Below are positions 6,174 through 12,890 of a DNA stretch of 16,828 nucleotides, piece after piece. Source of the DNA: Clostridia bacterium (GTDB lineage Bacteria > Bacillota > Clostridia > Christensenellales > Borkfalkiaceae); the NCBI GenBank assembly GCA_017646945.1, contig JAGCLN010000040.1, positions 1 to 16,828 on the forward strand. Direction: 5' to 3'. How positions within the stretch are numbered: the first letter of the stretch is position 1; each line of letters starts with the position of its first letter. The notes beneath the pieces were generated by a model, which did not search any database, was not told where the DNA came from, and was given only the letters and a program-made list of their open reading frames with translations. A program made the translations under genes and the position numbers.

Positions 6174-6767
6174 ATGACAAAGCAAGAGTTTATCGACAAG
6201 TTAAAATCTAAACTTTCATCCTTACCAAAGGTAGAAGTAGAAGATAGATTGAACTTTTATATAGAAATGATTGACGACCGCATGGAAGAAGGGCTTAGCG
6301 AAGATATTGCCGTAGCCGATATCGGCTCCGTTGATAAAATTGCTATGCAAATTGCAGAAGATATTCCTCTTTTAAAAACGCTTGGCGGTAAAATTAAACC
6401 TAAAAAGTCGCTTTCTAAGTTAAATCTAACCCTTTTAATAGTAGGTTTCCCTATATGGCTTCCCCTTTTAGTATCACTTTTTGCTATAATACTTTCCCTT
6501 TACGTTTCCGTTTGGGCAGTCGTTTTATCGTTATGGGCTTGTTTTATTTCTCTCGTAGCCGTAGCTATTTATTTAATTATAACTTCAATTTTGGGGTTTA
6601 AAAGCGTTGCCGTAAGCGGTGCGATGCTCGGTGGTGGAATAGTTTCAATCGCGCTATCGATTTTTGCTTTTTACGGGTGCAAAAAAGCAACCGTATTTGC
6701 ATTATGCCTTATCAAAAAGATAATCGTTAGCATTAAAAGATGCTTTATTAAAAAGGGGGGTTGCTAA
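6174..6767 (+). CDS. DUF1700 (HAAS-domain) membrane protein
   Basis: A 197-residue protein with the DUF1700/HAAS layout. The N-terminal cytosolic helical domain MTKQEFIDKLKSKLSSLP runs into a YIEMIDDRMEEGLSEDIAVADIG segment (29-51), the family's helical hallmark. The C-terminal part has about three hydrophobic segments, near residues 84-110, 112-140 and 145-168. The tail is basic and contains several Lys and Cys. The start at ATG 6174 follows AAGGGGG (6158-6164); an in-frame TTG upstream lies inside padR and is rejected. It overlaps the next gene by one base (TAATG). HAAS proteins are regularly encoded between a PadR regulator and a DUF4097 protein. They are thought to form a membrane-bound regulatory or assembly unit, but the biochemical role is not established. 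Confidence 0.88.
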   Translation: MTKQEFIDKLKSKLSSLPKVEVEDRLNFYIEMIDDRMEEGLSEDIAVADIGSVDKIAMQIAEDIPLLKTLGGKIKPKKSLSKLNLTLLIVGFPIWLPLLVSLFAIILSLYVSVWAVVLSLWACFISLVAVAIYLIITSILGFKSVAVSGAMLGGGIVSIALSIFAFYGCKKATVFALCLIKKIIVSIKRCFIKKGGC

Positions 6768-7672
6768 TGAACGCTAAAATTAAAAAGTGGCTTGTTTTGG
6801 CAGGCGTAATGTTAATAATAGGCGGAACGATTTTCGTAGTCTCAATGTCTTATTTAAAGTGGGATTTTAATAAATTATCACTCGCTAAGTACGAAAACAA
6901 CTCTTATTCGGTAACCGAAAGTTTTTCAAGCCTTGCAATAGATACCGATACCGCGGACGTAACTTTTGCTATATCCACCGATAACTCGGTTAGGGTAGAC
7001 CTTTACGAAGAAAGCAATGCAAAGCACGAAGTTTTGGTGGAAGACGGCACGCTCAAAATAACTGTTAAAAACAACAAAGCGTGGTACGAATATATAGGCT
7101 TTAACTTTTCAAGCCCAAAAATCACGGTGTATTTACCGCTCGGCGCGTACGGAAATCTCGATATAGACCTTTCAACCGGCGATATCGTTATTCCTAACGG
7201 CTATTTCTTTAACAACGTGCAAATTAACGGTTCTACGGCTGACGTAATTTTTAACGCTTCGGCAAGTGGAAGCGTTAATATAGACCTTTCAACTGGCGAT
7301 ATCGTTATTAAAAATGCAAGCGCTCCGGCGTTTAGCCTTATGGTAACTACCGGCGATATCGAATTGATAGACGTTAATTTAGGCACCTTAGTTTCTTCCG
7401 GTAGCACGGGTGACGTTGACTTGATTAGGGTTATCGCAATCGGCAAAATTGATATTACAAGAACAACCGGCGACGTTGAGTTTGAAAGTATTGACGCAAG
7501 TGAACTCTATATCAAAACTACCACGGGTGACGTTGAAGGCTCGTTGCTTTCAAGCAAAATCTTTATAGTGGAAACGAACACGGGCGATAAGCGTGTTCCC
7601 CAAACCACAACCGGTGGAAAGTGCGAAATTAAGACCGGTACAGGCGACGTTGAAATAACTGTCGTACAATAA
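6767..7672 (+). CDS. DUF4097 beta-strand repeat protein, membrane-anchored
   Basis: A 301-residue protein with one N-terminal membrane helix (about residues 8-27), then an extracytoplasmic domain of repeated short beta strands. The repeats carry a regular (S/T)TGD(I/V) turn: STGDI twice, TTGDI once, STGDV once, TTGDV twice, NTGD once and GTGDV once. This is the right-handed beta-helix-like pattern of DUF4097 (related to the LiaG/YvlB adhesin-like family). Translation starts at ATG 6767, which overlaps the DUF1700 stop, with GGGGGG 6 nt upstream; the two genes are probably translationally coupled. In other Firmicutes such proteins are linked to envelope stress responses; that role here is inference. 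Two internal repeats are nearly identical at the DNA level. Confidence 0.88.
   Translation: MNAKIKKWLVLAGVMLIIGGTIFVVSMSYLKWDFNKLSLAKYENNSYSVTESFSSLAIDTDTADVTFAISTDNSVRVDLYEESNAKHEVLVEDGTLKITVKNNKAWYEYIGFNFSSPKITVYLPLGAYGNLDIDLSTGDIVIPNGYFFNNVQINGSTADVIFNASASGSVNIDLSTGDIVIKNASAPAFSLMVTTGDIELIDVNLGTLVSSGSTGDVDLIRVIAIGKIDITRTTGDVEFESIDASELYIKTTTGDVEGSLLSSKIFIVETNTGDKRVPQTTTGGKCEIKTGTGDVEITVVQ
7161..7309 (+). repeat. Internal direct repeat in the DUF4097 gene
   Basis: Two 32-nt copies beginning ATATAGACC, at 7161-7192 and 7278-7309, differ at one silent position (ACC/ACT). They are 117 nt apart, exactly 39 codons, so the frame is kept. Other TGD repeats in the gene are less similar in DNA, which suggests a recent duplication or gene conversion of this unit. 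Confidence 0.8.
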
Positions 7673-7675
7673 ATT

Positions 7676-7704
7676 AAACCCCACTCAAAGAGTGGGGTTT
7701 TTTT
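7676..7704. terminator. Bidirectional terminator between DUF4097 gene and HAD gene
   Basis: CCCCACTC / GAGTGGGG (7679-7686 and 7690-7697) with loop AAA is followed by seven T residues on the plus strand and preceded by AAA on the minus strand. It terminates the padR operon. The minus-strand HAD gene ends inside its T-run, so it may also stop that transcript, though the minus-strand U-tail is short. Confidence 0.87.
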
Positions 7705-8392
7705 ACTTAATAACGCTTAAAGTTTCAATGATATCGTCAACTTCATAAGTTGGGATAATACCGCTTGTGTTGGGTGTTTTTTTGCGGTTTATATACAAAG
7801 TGTCAATCCCCTTGTTTAAACCGCCTTTAATATCACTTGAAAGGCTGTCGCCAACGATAAGCGTTTTACTGTCGAACTTAACGCCGAAGATTTCTTCCGC
7901 CTTGTCAAAATACTCAACGTCAGGCTTGTTAAAGCCAACCGATTCGGAAATGCAAATTCCCGAAATATATTTCATAAATTCTTGGCCAAAAAGCCTTGCC
8001 TTTTGAACGGAAGTTGCGCCGTTAGTTATCAAGTAACACTTAGCGCCCATATCGAAAGCGCCTTTAACCGTTTCAAACGCGTTAGGTAAAAGTTTTCTGC
8101 CCTTGCCTAAATTTTCAAGGTATGAGTCGTTAAACGCTTTGGTATCAACACCCGAAACGCCTATTATTTGAAACAAAGTTTCAAACCTTTGCGTTTTGAG
8201 TTTAGCCCTTTCCACTTCGCCACGCTCAAACATCTTCCAAAGTTTATCGTTAATTTCGTGATATAAGGGGTTGTATTCTTCCTTATATTCCAAGTTGAAC
8301 GCTAAAAAATTGAGTTTTAAGGCGTTCCTTTCGGCATCGTCAAAATCTATTAAAGTATTATCAAGGTCAAAAAGTATCTTATCGTATTTCAT
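7703..8392 (-). CDS. HAD superfamily phosphatase, YjjG-like (nucleotidase)
   Basis: A 229-residue HAD hydrolase with all four motifs: DLDNT with nucleophile D9 and acid D11, LITNG with T123, a lysine at K156 in FNKPD, and GDSLSSD (D182, D187) for Mg2+. The helical cap between residues 15 and 95 gives a subclass I type, and the TNGATSVQKARLF plus SESVGFNKP segments match the YjjG group, which dephosphorylates (non-canonical) pyrimidine nucleoside monophosphates. Substrate cannot be read from the sequence. It lies 16 nt after gerAC and has only a poor, distant AAAGG before its start, so it is probably expressed with the germination operon; a link to germination is not implied. Confidence 0.85.
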   Translation of the reverse strand: MKYDKILFDLDNTLIDFDDAERNALKLNFLAFNLEYKEEYNPLYHEINDKLWKMFERGEVERAKLKTQRFETLFQIIGVSGVDTKAFNDSYLENLGKGRKLLPNAFETVKGAFDMGAKCYLITNGATSVQKARLFGQEFMKYISGICISESVGFNKPDVEYFDKAEEIFGVKFDSKTLIVGDSLSSDIKGGLNKGIDTLYINRKKTPNTSGIIPTYEVDDIIETLSVIK

Positions 8393-8408
8393 AGATACAG
8401 TATAACCT

Positions 8409-9605
8409 TTAAATATAGTTTTGGCAAGACACGGTAAATAAACATTTTAAATTTTTAAAAAATTCGCCCTTTTCTCTATCGAAATCTTTATTAAACTTTC
8501 TATAAAGCATATCCGTTGTTTCAAACAAGTCGCAACCGAGATTTTTACTTTTAATAAAAGTTTCTTCAAGTGTGTTTTGAACGTAAGCTTCCGCTTGTTT
8601 TAGCGTTTTATCGTTGAGTTTGCCTATCGTTGCGATTTCCTTCATTGATTCGGGGAAATCGGTATCGCTAATTTTAAGCCGAAGTTTTAAATTGCCGTGC
8701 AGGGCGAACTCGCCCCCGTCCTTTTTAAGGCAGAGAGTTGAGTTTGCTTTTTTTATGCTTATAAGCGCCATACCGCTCGCCCCGTCGTCATCGGTAACGG
8801 GCAGGGTAAAATAAGCGTCGTTTGCATCTTTTTCAAACATAGAGTAAAACAAACATTCGTCGCCAAAGATTTTTCCAACCATATATCCGTTATTAAAAAG
8901 CAAGCACGTTTCCGCATCGTAAACTACGGGCGTGTTTTTACTTTTATCACCGCTTGCACCACTGTTGCTCGTGAGTGAAGAAGTTGAAGAAGTGTTATCC
9001 CCCTTATCTTCCGTTTTAACCATTTTAACCATAGGCATAAACCCAGATTTAGCAGGGGAATAGTAAAGGATAGAAAAGTCTTTAATAGTAGTAGTTAAAA
9101 TAGCGCTTGCGTTATTGTGGTCCCTAACGAATATTTTAGTAAGGGCGAAACTCGAAATATTATCTAACGGCGAAACGCTCATTAAAAGTTCCTTTGCAGG
9201 CCCTTCGCTAGCGCAAAGTATCGCCGAGTCTTCCACTTTATACGACCTAACGAAAAAGTCCACAACGCCCATAACGTTTTCTTCAAAGATAGAATTGCCT
9301 AAAATTATAAGATTGCAAAAACTCAGTTTTGGGTACCAACCCGTGCGGTTGCCTATTTCGGAAACGGCATCGTAGAGTGTTTTGCCCTTAGCGTAGATAA
9401 CGCTTTCGTTACTTTTAGTCGATTGATTAGTTGCTTCCGGCACGGCGATTTGGGCGGTAACTTCGTAGCCTTCTTCCACCTTATCAACGCCGATTGCAAC
9501 GATGAGCGCGGTTTTTTCCACGTCGATAAGCAAAAAGTCAAGAGTTAAAAAGTTGACTAAAACGATTGCGAAAATTATTAAATAAAACTTAGCGCGCTTG
9601 AACAT
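8409..9605 (-). CDS. Spore germination protein, GerAC family, without lipobox cysteine
   Basis: A 398-residue C subunit of a GerA-type germinant receptor. The segment DVEKTALIVAIGVDK (28-42) followed by VTAQIAVPE (49-57) is the family's N-terminal signature, and the remaining length fits the three-domain extracellular part. GerAC proteins are normally lipoproteins with a Cys a few residues before the D-E signature. Here the hydrophobic N-terminus (about residues 7-27) has no Cys at all (LTLDFLLIDVE), so it would be held by an uncleaved helix. A Ser/Thr/Asn-rich linker lies near 203-225. The start is supported by AGGAGG inside the end of gerAB, which it overlaps by 17 nt. Third gene of the receptor operon. 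Confidence 0.87.
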   Translation of the reverse strand: MFKRAKFYLIIFAIVLVNFLTLDFLLIDVEKTALIVAIGVDKVEEGYEVTAQIAVPEATNQSTKSNESVIYAKGKTLYDAVSEIGNRTGWYPKLSFCNLIILGNSIFEENVMGVVDFFVRSYKVEDSAILCASEGPAKELLMSVSPLDNISSFALTKIFVRDHNNASAILTTTIKDFSILYYSPAKSGFMPMVKMVKTEDKGDNTSSTSSLTSNSGASGDKSKNTPVVYDAETCLLFNNGYMVGKIFGDECLFYSMFEKDANDAYFTLPVTDDDGASGMALISIKKANSTLCLKKDGGEFALHGNLKLRLKISDTDFPESMKEIATIGKLNDKTLKQAEAYVQNTLEETFIKSKNLGCDLFETTDMLYRKFNKDFDREKGEFFKNLKCLFTVSCQNYI

Positions 9606-10695
9606 TTTTCCTCCTAAAAGCAGTATTTTTCACTTTGATTGCCACGGCGAAAACTATCGGTAAAAAGTAAGCCGTAATCAAAAAGAAAGGCATAAAATAC
9701 CTTTGCATAAACGAAACGTTGGTAAAAATTTCGTTTTGAAAAAGATATACGAGCATCGCTTCGCAAACGGTTACTATTAAAGGGCTGATAAAATTACCCC
9801 CTTTTAGTTTAAATACGGAATTTATACACTCGCAAGCAAGAAGTAGCGGTAGCGTTATAGAGTAAACGCTAACGAGTGAAAAGAGTATAGAGCCGAAATA
9901 ATCGAGCCTGCCTATATTAGATAAAGTAATGGAATATTTGCTCATTTTAATAGGCGCGTAGTATTGCCTTTCGGCTATACTTTGAAAGATTGCGTAAAAT
10001 ATAGCGACGAGCAAAATAGTAACTACCGCCGATATTATAAACGAGAAGGTCGCGCGTTTATAAAGGTTTTTCTTTTCCGTTAAATAATCGCCCAAAAACA
10101 AAATTACAACGGGGTCGCCAAACCATAAAAGAGTATTGAACGCGCCGTTATAAACTTTGTTTATAGGCTGAAATAAAGGAAGTAGCGATTGATAGTTTCC
10201 CACGGGTACGGAAAGGGCAAAGATTATTAAAATCGCCAAACCGAAAACCCAAAGCATAAGTTCAACAGCCCTTGCAAACGCGTTTACCCCTTGCTTTACG
10301 ATATAGAACGCAACGATAAAAAAGGGCATAAAGATAAGTAACGTTGGTTGGCTTTCGTAAAAGGTTAAGCTTATGGTGTTTTTTTGTTCGAGTAACGGAA
10401 CGAACGCCTTTGCTAAAAAGTATACGGCAAAGAGTAAAAAAGTAATATCGGTAAGCGGTTTTTTAAATATAGATATAGAAGTTTCATACAAAGAGCCGTT
10501 TTTGTTTTTAACGATAAAAACGCACACTAAAAGCAGTAAAAAATCAATAAAAAAATTAAGTCCTACCGATAGATATCCCGCTTCTTTCGATATGCCCGAA
10601 ACGTAGGCGGGTAGAACGTAGAATTTAGATACCGAAAAAAGCGTTATTATAATAAAACAAAGTTGCCTTGTGTTTAGTCGTTTAGTTTGTATCAA
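9589..10695 (-). CDS. Spore germination permease, GerAB family
   Basis: A 368-residue integral membrane protein with about ten helices, belonging to the GerAB branch of the APC amino-acid permease superfamily. Supporting features are the N-terminal LNTRQLCFIIITL, the SVPVGNYQSLLPLFQP loop after helix 5, and SNIGRLDYFGS (259-269), corresponding to the family's E-R-x-D segment. GerAB subunits are the likely germinant-binding part of the receptor in the spore inner membrane. It starts at TTG (10695), preceded by AAAGGAG at a good distance, and overlaps gerAA by 14 nt and gerAC by 17 nt, indicating translational coupling and a fixed A-B-C order. The germinant cannot be predicted from sequence. 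Confidence 0.9.
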   Translation of the reverse strand: MIQTKRLNTRQLCFIIITLFSVSKFYVLPAYVSGISKEAGYLSVGLNFFIDFLLLLVCVFIVKNKNGSLYETSISIFKKPLTDITFLLFAVYFLAKAFVPLLEQKNTISLTFYESQPTLLIFMPFFIVAFYIVKQGVNAFARAVELMLWVFGLAILIIFALSVPVGNYQSLLPLFQPINKVYNGAFNTLLWFGDPVVILFLGDYLTEKKNLYKRATFSFIISAVVTILLVAIFYAIFQSIAERQYYAPIKMSKYSITLSNIGRLDYFGSILFSLVSVYSITLPLLLACECINSVFKLKGGNFISPLIVTVCEAMLVYLFQNEIFTNVSFMQRYFMPFFLITAYFLPIVFAVAIKVKNTAFRRKNVQAR

Positions 10696-12121
10696 ATCTT
10701 TTTCTCCTTTTATTCTTCCCCTTTAAAAACTCGGGGCGCATAGTTTGTTCGGCGTAAAAGCCCATAACGATACCGTCTTGCATATCGTTTAAGTTAAGCG
10801 GTGCGTAAGGCGACATATACGGCGTGCCGAAACTCTCGAACGCGCAAAGGTAAGTTACGAGCCCTGCGCAAAGAAGAATTATTCCGTAACCCCCCATAAA
10901 CCCCGCTATCGCTAAGAACATTATTCGCAAAACGGAAAGCGTTTCGTTAAGGTCCGGCACGGCGTAAAAGCAAATGCCAGATAGAGCGATAATCATAATA
11001 GTAGGCGTTGAAACCATACCCGCGTTAACTGCCGTTTCGCCGAGAACGAGCGCGCCTACAACGCTCATTGCAATACCAACGTATCTCGGCATTCTAATGC
11101 TCGCTTCGTTTAGTATTTCAAATATGAGTAGGGTAACGAACATTTCAACGCTCGGCGATAGCGGAATACCTTTTATGCTACCTACTATCGTCAATAAAAA
11201 CGCGAGCGGAATAAACTGCAAGTGAAACAGTTGCGCCGCAACGAAAAACGCCGGTAGCATTATGCTTATAATCACGGCTATAACTCTTAAAATTCGCGAG
11301 AAATTCGCCCTATAGGCGTTTATATAGTAATCTTCGCTCGACTGAAAGTCTTCGAGCAAGATAAACGGTAAAGTAAGTGCAATAGGTGAGCCGTCAACGA
11401 TAATTCCAACCCTGCCTTCTAACAGTTTAGAAGAAAAAATATCGGGTTTTTCCGTTGAGCCCACCTGCTTAAACATAGAAGTTTTTCTGCTTGATATACT
11501 CTTTATGATATAGGAACTATCAATGACCCCGTCAATGCAAATTTTATTGATTTTATCCTTGACGTCTTTAACCGTTTTATCGTTTGCAATTCCCTTTACA
11601 TAAACGATGCCAACGGTGGTTTTACTAATCTTGCCAACCGTTAATTTTTCATATCTAAGGTTAGGCGTTTTTATTCGTTGGCGCACCAAACTCATATTGA
11701 CTTGCGCGTTTTCAACGAACCCTTCTCTCGGGCCTTTCAGTATTGAAGAAGTGGGCGGTTCGGTAACCGCTCTTGACGCAGGCTTTCTCGTGGCGACTGA
11801 AAGCCCTTTATCAAACCCGTCAATTAGGATAACGCCGTCCCCAGCCAAAACTTTTTGAACGCAATTTGAAACGGAAAAAAGTTCTTCGCCTTCGGGAAGA
11901 TTTACAAGCTGTTTAAACTTATCAAAGGTTTCAATTTCCTTGCATTCTTGCATAGGTTTTACAACCTGTTTGCCTATCATAACCTTATCGGAAAGGTCTT
12001 CGGCGTAGATAACAACGGCTTGCGTTTTACCCACTAAAAACTCGTAAAATATAATATCGTCAGCCAAAACGATATCTTTTATATTGTTGATATTTTCCTT
12101 TAAAATTAGTGAAAGTTTCAT
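10682..12121 (-). CDS. Spore germination protein, GerAA/GerKA family
   Basis: About 479 residues. The N-terminal soluble domain (about 1-275) ends with LLEGRVGIIVDGSPIALTLP, the strongest family signature (about 233-252), preceded by an R-E-G-F-V-E-N segment (132-138). The C-terminal membrane domain has several helices, including VEMFVTLLIFEILNEASIR (about 325-343), SVVGALVLGETAVNAG and the A-V-P turn. GerAA subunits form the oligomeric membrane core of the germinant receptor. ATG 12121 (MKLSLILKENINN) is chosen because it fits the family's N-terminus; an in-frame TTG at 12145 would add eight residues. Neither has a clear ribosome binding site. It heads the gerAA-AB-AC operon, immediately after the terminator of the preceding gene. 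No confident sigma-G promoter can be read. Confidence 0.9.
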   Translation of the reverse strand: MKLSLILKENINNIKDIVLADDIIFYEFLVGKTQAVVIYAEDLSDKVMIGKQVVKPMQECKEIETFDKFKQLVNLPEGEELFSVSNCVQKVLAGDGVILIDGFDKGLSVATRKPASRAVTEPPTSSILKGPREGFVENAQVNMSLVRQRIKTPNLRYEKLTVGKISKTTVGIVYVKGIANDKTVKDVKDKINKICIDGVIDSSYIIKSISSRKTSMFKQVGSTEKPDIFSSKLLEGRVGIIVDGSPIALTLPFILLEDFQSSEDYYINAYRANFSRILRVIAVIISIMLPAFFVAAQLFHLQFIPLAFLLTIVGSIKGIPLSPSVEMFVTLLIFEILNEASIRMPRYVGIAMSVVGALVLGETAVNAGMVSTPTIMIIALSGICFYAVPDLNETLSVLRIMFLAIAGFMGGYGIILLCAGLVTYLCAFESFGTPYMSPYAPLNLNDMQDGIVMGFYAEQTMRPEFLKGKNKRRKRFDTN

Positions 12122-12156
12122 ATAAACAATATTTATAATTAGCAAAAAATTATACG

Positions 12157-12182
12157 AAAAAAGGCGGAGATTGCTCTCCGCC
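12157..12182 (-). terminator. Intrinsic terminator of the 170-residue membrane protein gene
   Basis: On the minus strand, GGCGGAGA / TCTCCGCC (12163-12170 and 12175-12182 on the plus strand) with loop GCAA is followed by six T. It lies 16 nt after the stop codon at 12199 and isolates that gene from gerAA. Confidence 0.9.
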
Positions 12183-12198
12183 CCCGTTTCATTATAAA

Positions 12199-12711
12199 TT
12201 ACTTTTTGCTTTGGTTTAGCGTTTGAAGTATAAGTTTAACAACGGTCTCTTTAAGATCGTCGGGTATGTCTGGGTTTTGCATTAAAATTTCTTCAATTTT
12301 CTCAATACGCTCTTCTTCGCTTAGGTTGGAAGTGCAGTATTTTTTGATAACCTTAACAACTTCGCTTATCGTTTTTGAAGATAAAATACCGGTTAAAAGG
12401 TCTGAAACGGAATTGTTTATATCGCCCGCTTTTAACTGCTTTAAAAAAGTGTAGATAAGCGTGGCGATTGCGCCCGTTTGAATTCCCTTATTGAATATCT
12501 CGTAGAATTTACTGTCGGATAACAAAGTAAAGGAATATATTGCGTAGATAAAAACGCCGAGTACAAACGGAATAAAACCCACAAAGTTTTTAATTTTTTC
12601 AGGGATAATTTTTTTAAGTAGCCCTGTGAGTAAACATACCAAAACGGCAAGCGCAACTACTTCAGCGCCGTACCTTTGTAGAAATGAAACTATCGTTTGG
12701 ATATCGTCCAT
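12199..12711 (-). CDS. Small orphan membrane protein, holin-like layout
   Basis: I do not recognise a named family with confidence. The 170-residue protein has three hydrophobic segments (about 16-34, 44-62 and 76-91), a Lys-rich loop KKIIPEKIKN between the first two, and a charged, helical C-terminal half (100-170) predicted to be cytosolic, containing NLSEEERIEKIEEI. The membrane part resembles small phage-holin-like proteins in layout only. The start is supported by AAAGGG about 8 nt upstream. It has its own promoter, a leader of about 130 nt with hairpins, and a terminator, so it is monocistronic. Its place between spoIIE and the germination operon makes a sporulation-linked role possible but unproven. 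Confidence 0.75.
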   Translation of the reverse strand: MDDIQTIVSFLQRYGAEVVALAVLVCLLTGLLKKIIPEKIKNFVGFIPFVLGVFIYAIYSFTLLSDSKFYEIFNKGIQTGAIATLIYTFLKQLKAGDINNSVSDLLTGILSSKTISEVVKVIKKYCTSNLSEEERIEKIEEILMQNPDIPDDLKETVVKLILQTLNQSKK

Positions 12712-12809
12712 AGCACTTTCCCTTTTCGGTGCGCGGTAGTGAAGGATTATTTCTACCGCATTTTGATAAAATCATTCTGCTATGATATCCACTTTTTAAA
12801 ATAAGCCCG

Positions 12810-12890
12810 GTCATAACCACACCCCGCATAGTTTTTCCAGACGCAATTAAAGTATATTACGCTTTTTTAAAATTGCAAGGTGGTTATGAC
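12810..12890. repeat. Long-range inverted repeat around the spoIIE stop codon
   Basis: Exact 11-bp arms GTCATAACCAC (12810-12820) and GTGGTTATGAC (12880-12890) are separated by 59 nt. A second pair, GCAATT (12843-12848) and AATTGC (12871-12876), is nested inside. One arm contains the spoIIE stop codon (12884-12886). The inner part also holds a promoter. It could be a large stem-loop at the end of spoIIE mRNA or the remnant of a small mobile element; no clear target duplication is visible. Confidence 0.6.
12851..12878 (-). promoter_or_regulatory. Putative sigma-A promoter of the 170-residue membrane protein gene
   Basis: On the minus strand: -35 TTGCAA (12873-12878), 16-nt spacer, -10 TATACT (12851-12856, 5/6). 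It would start transcription near 12844 and give a leader of about 130 nt. That leader contains hairpins such as GCGGTAG/CTACCGC (12733-12739/12753-12759) and CATAG/CTATG (12827-12831/12780-12784). Confidence 0.55.

Noticed and set aside
7150..7670. Periodic repeats resembling a repeat array
   Set aside because: They are in-frame TGD repeats of a DUF4097 protein, not spacer-separated CRISPR repeats.
12141..12177. Minus-strand TATAAT before gerAA as a sigma-A promoter
   Set aside because: The matching -35 position falls in the preceding terminator and reads AGAGCA, which is not a -35 box; germination operons are usually sigma-G dependent and no clear sigma-G site could be assigned.
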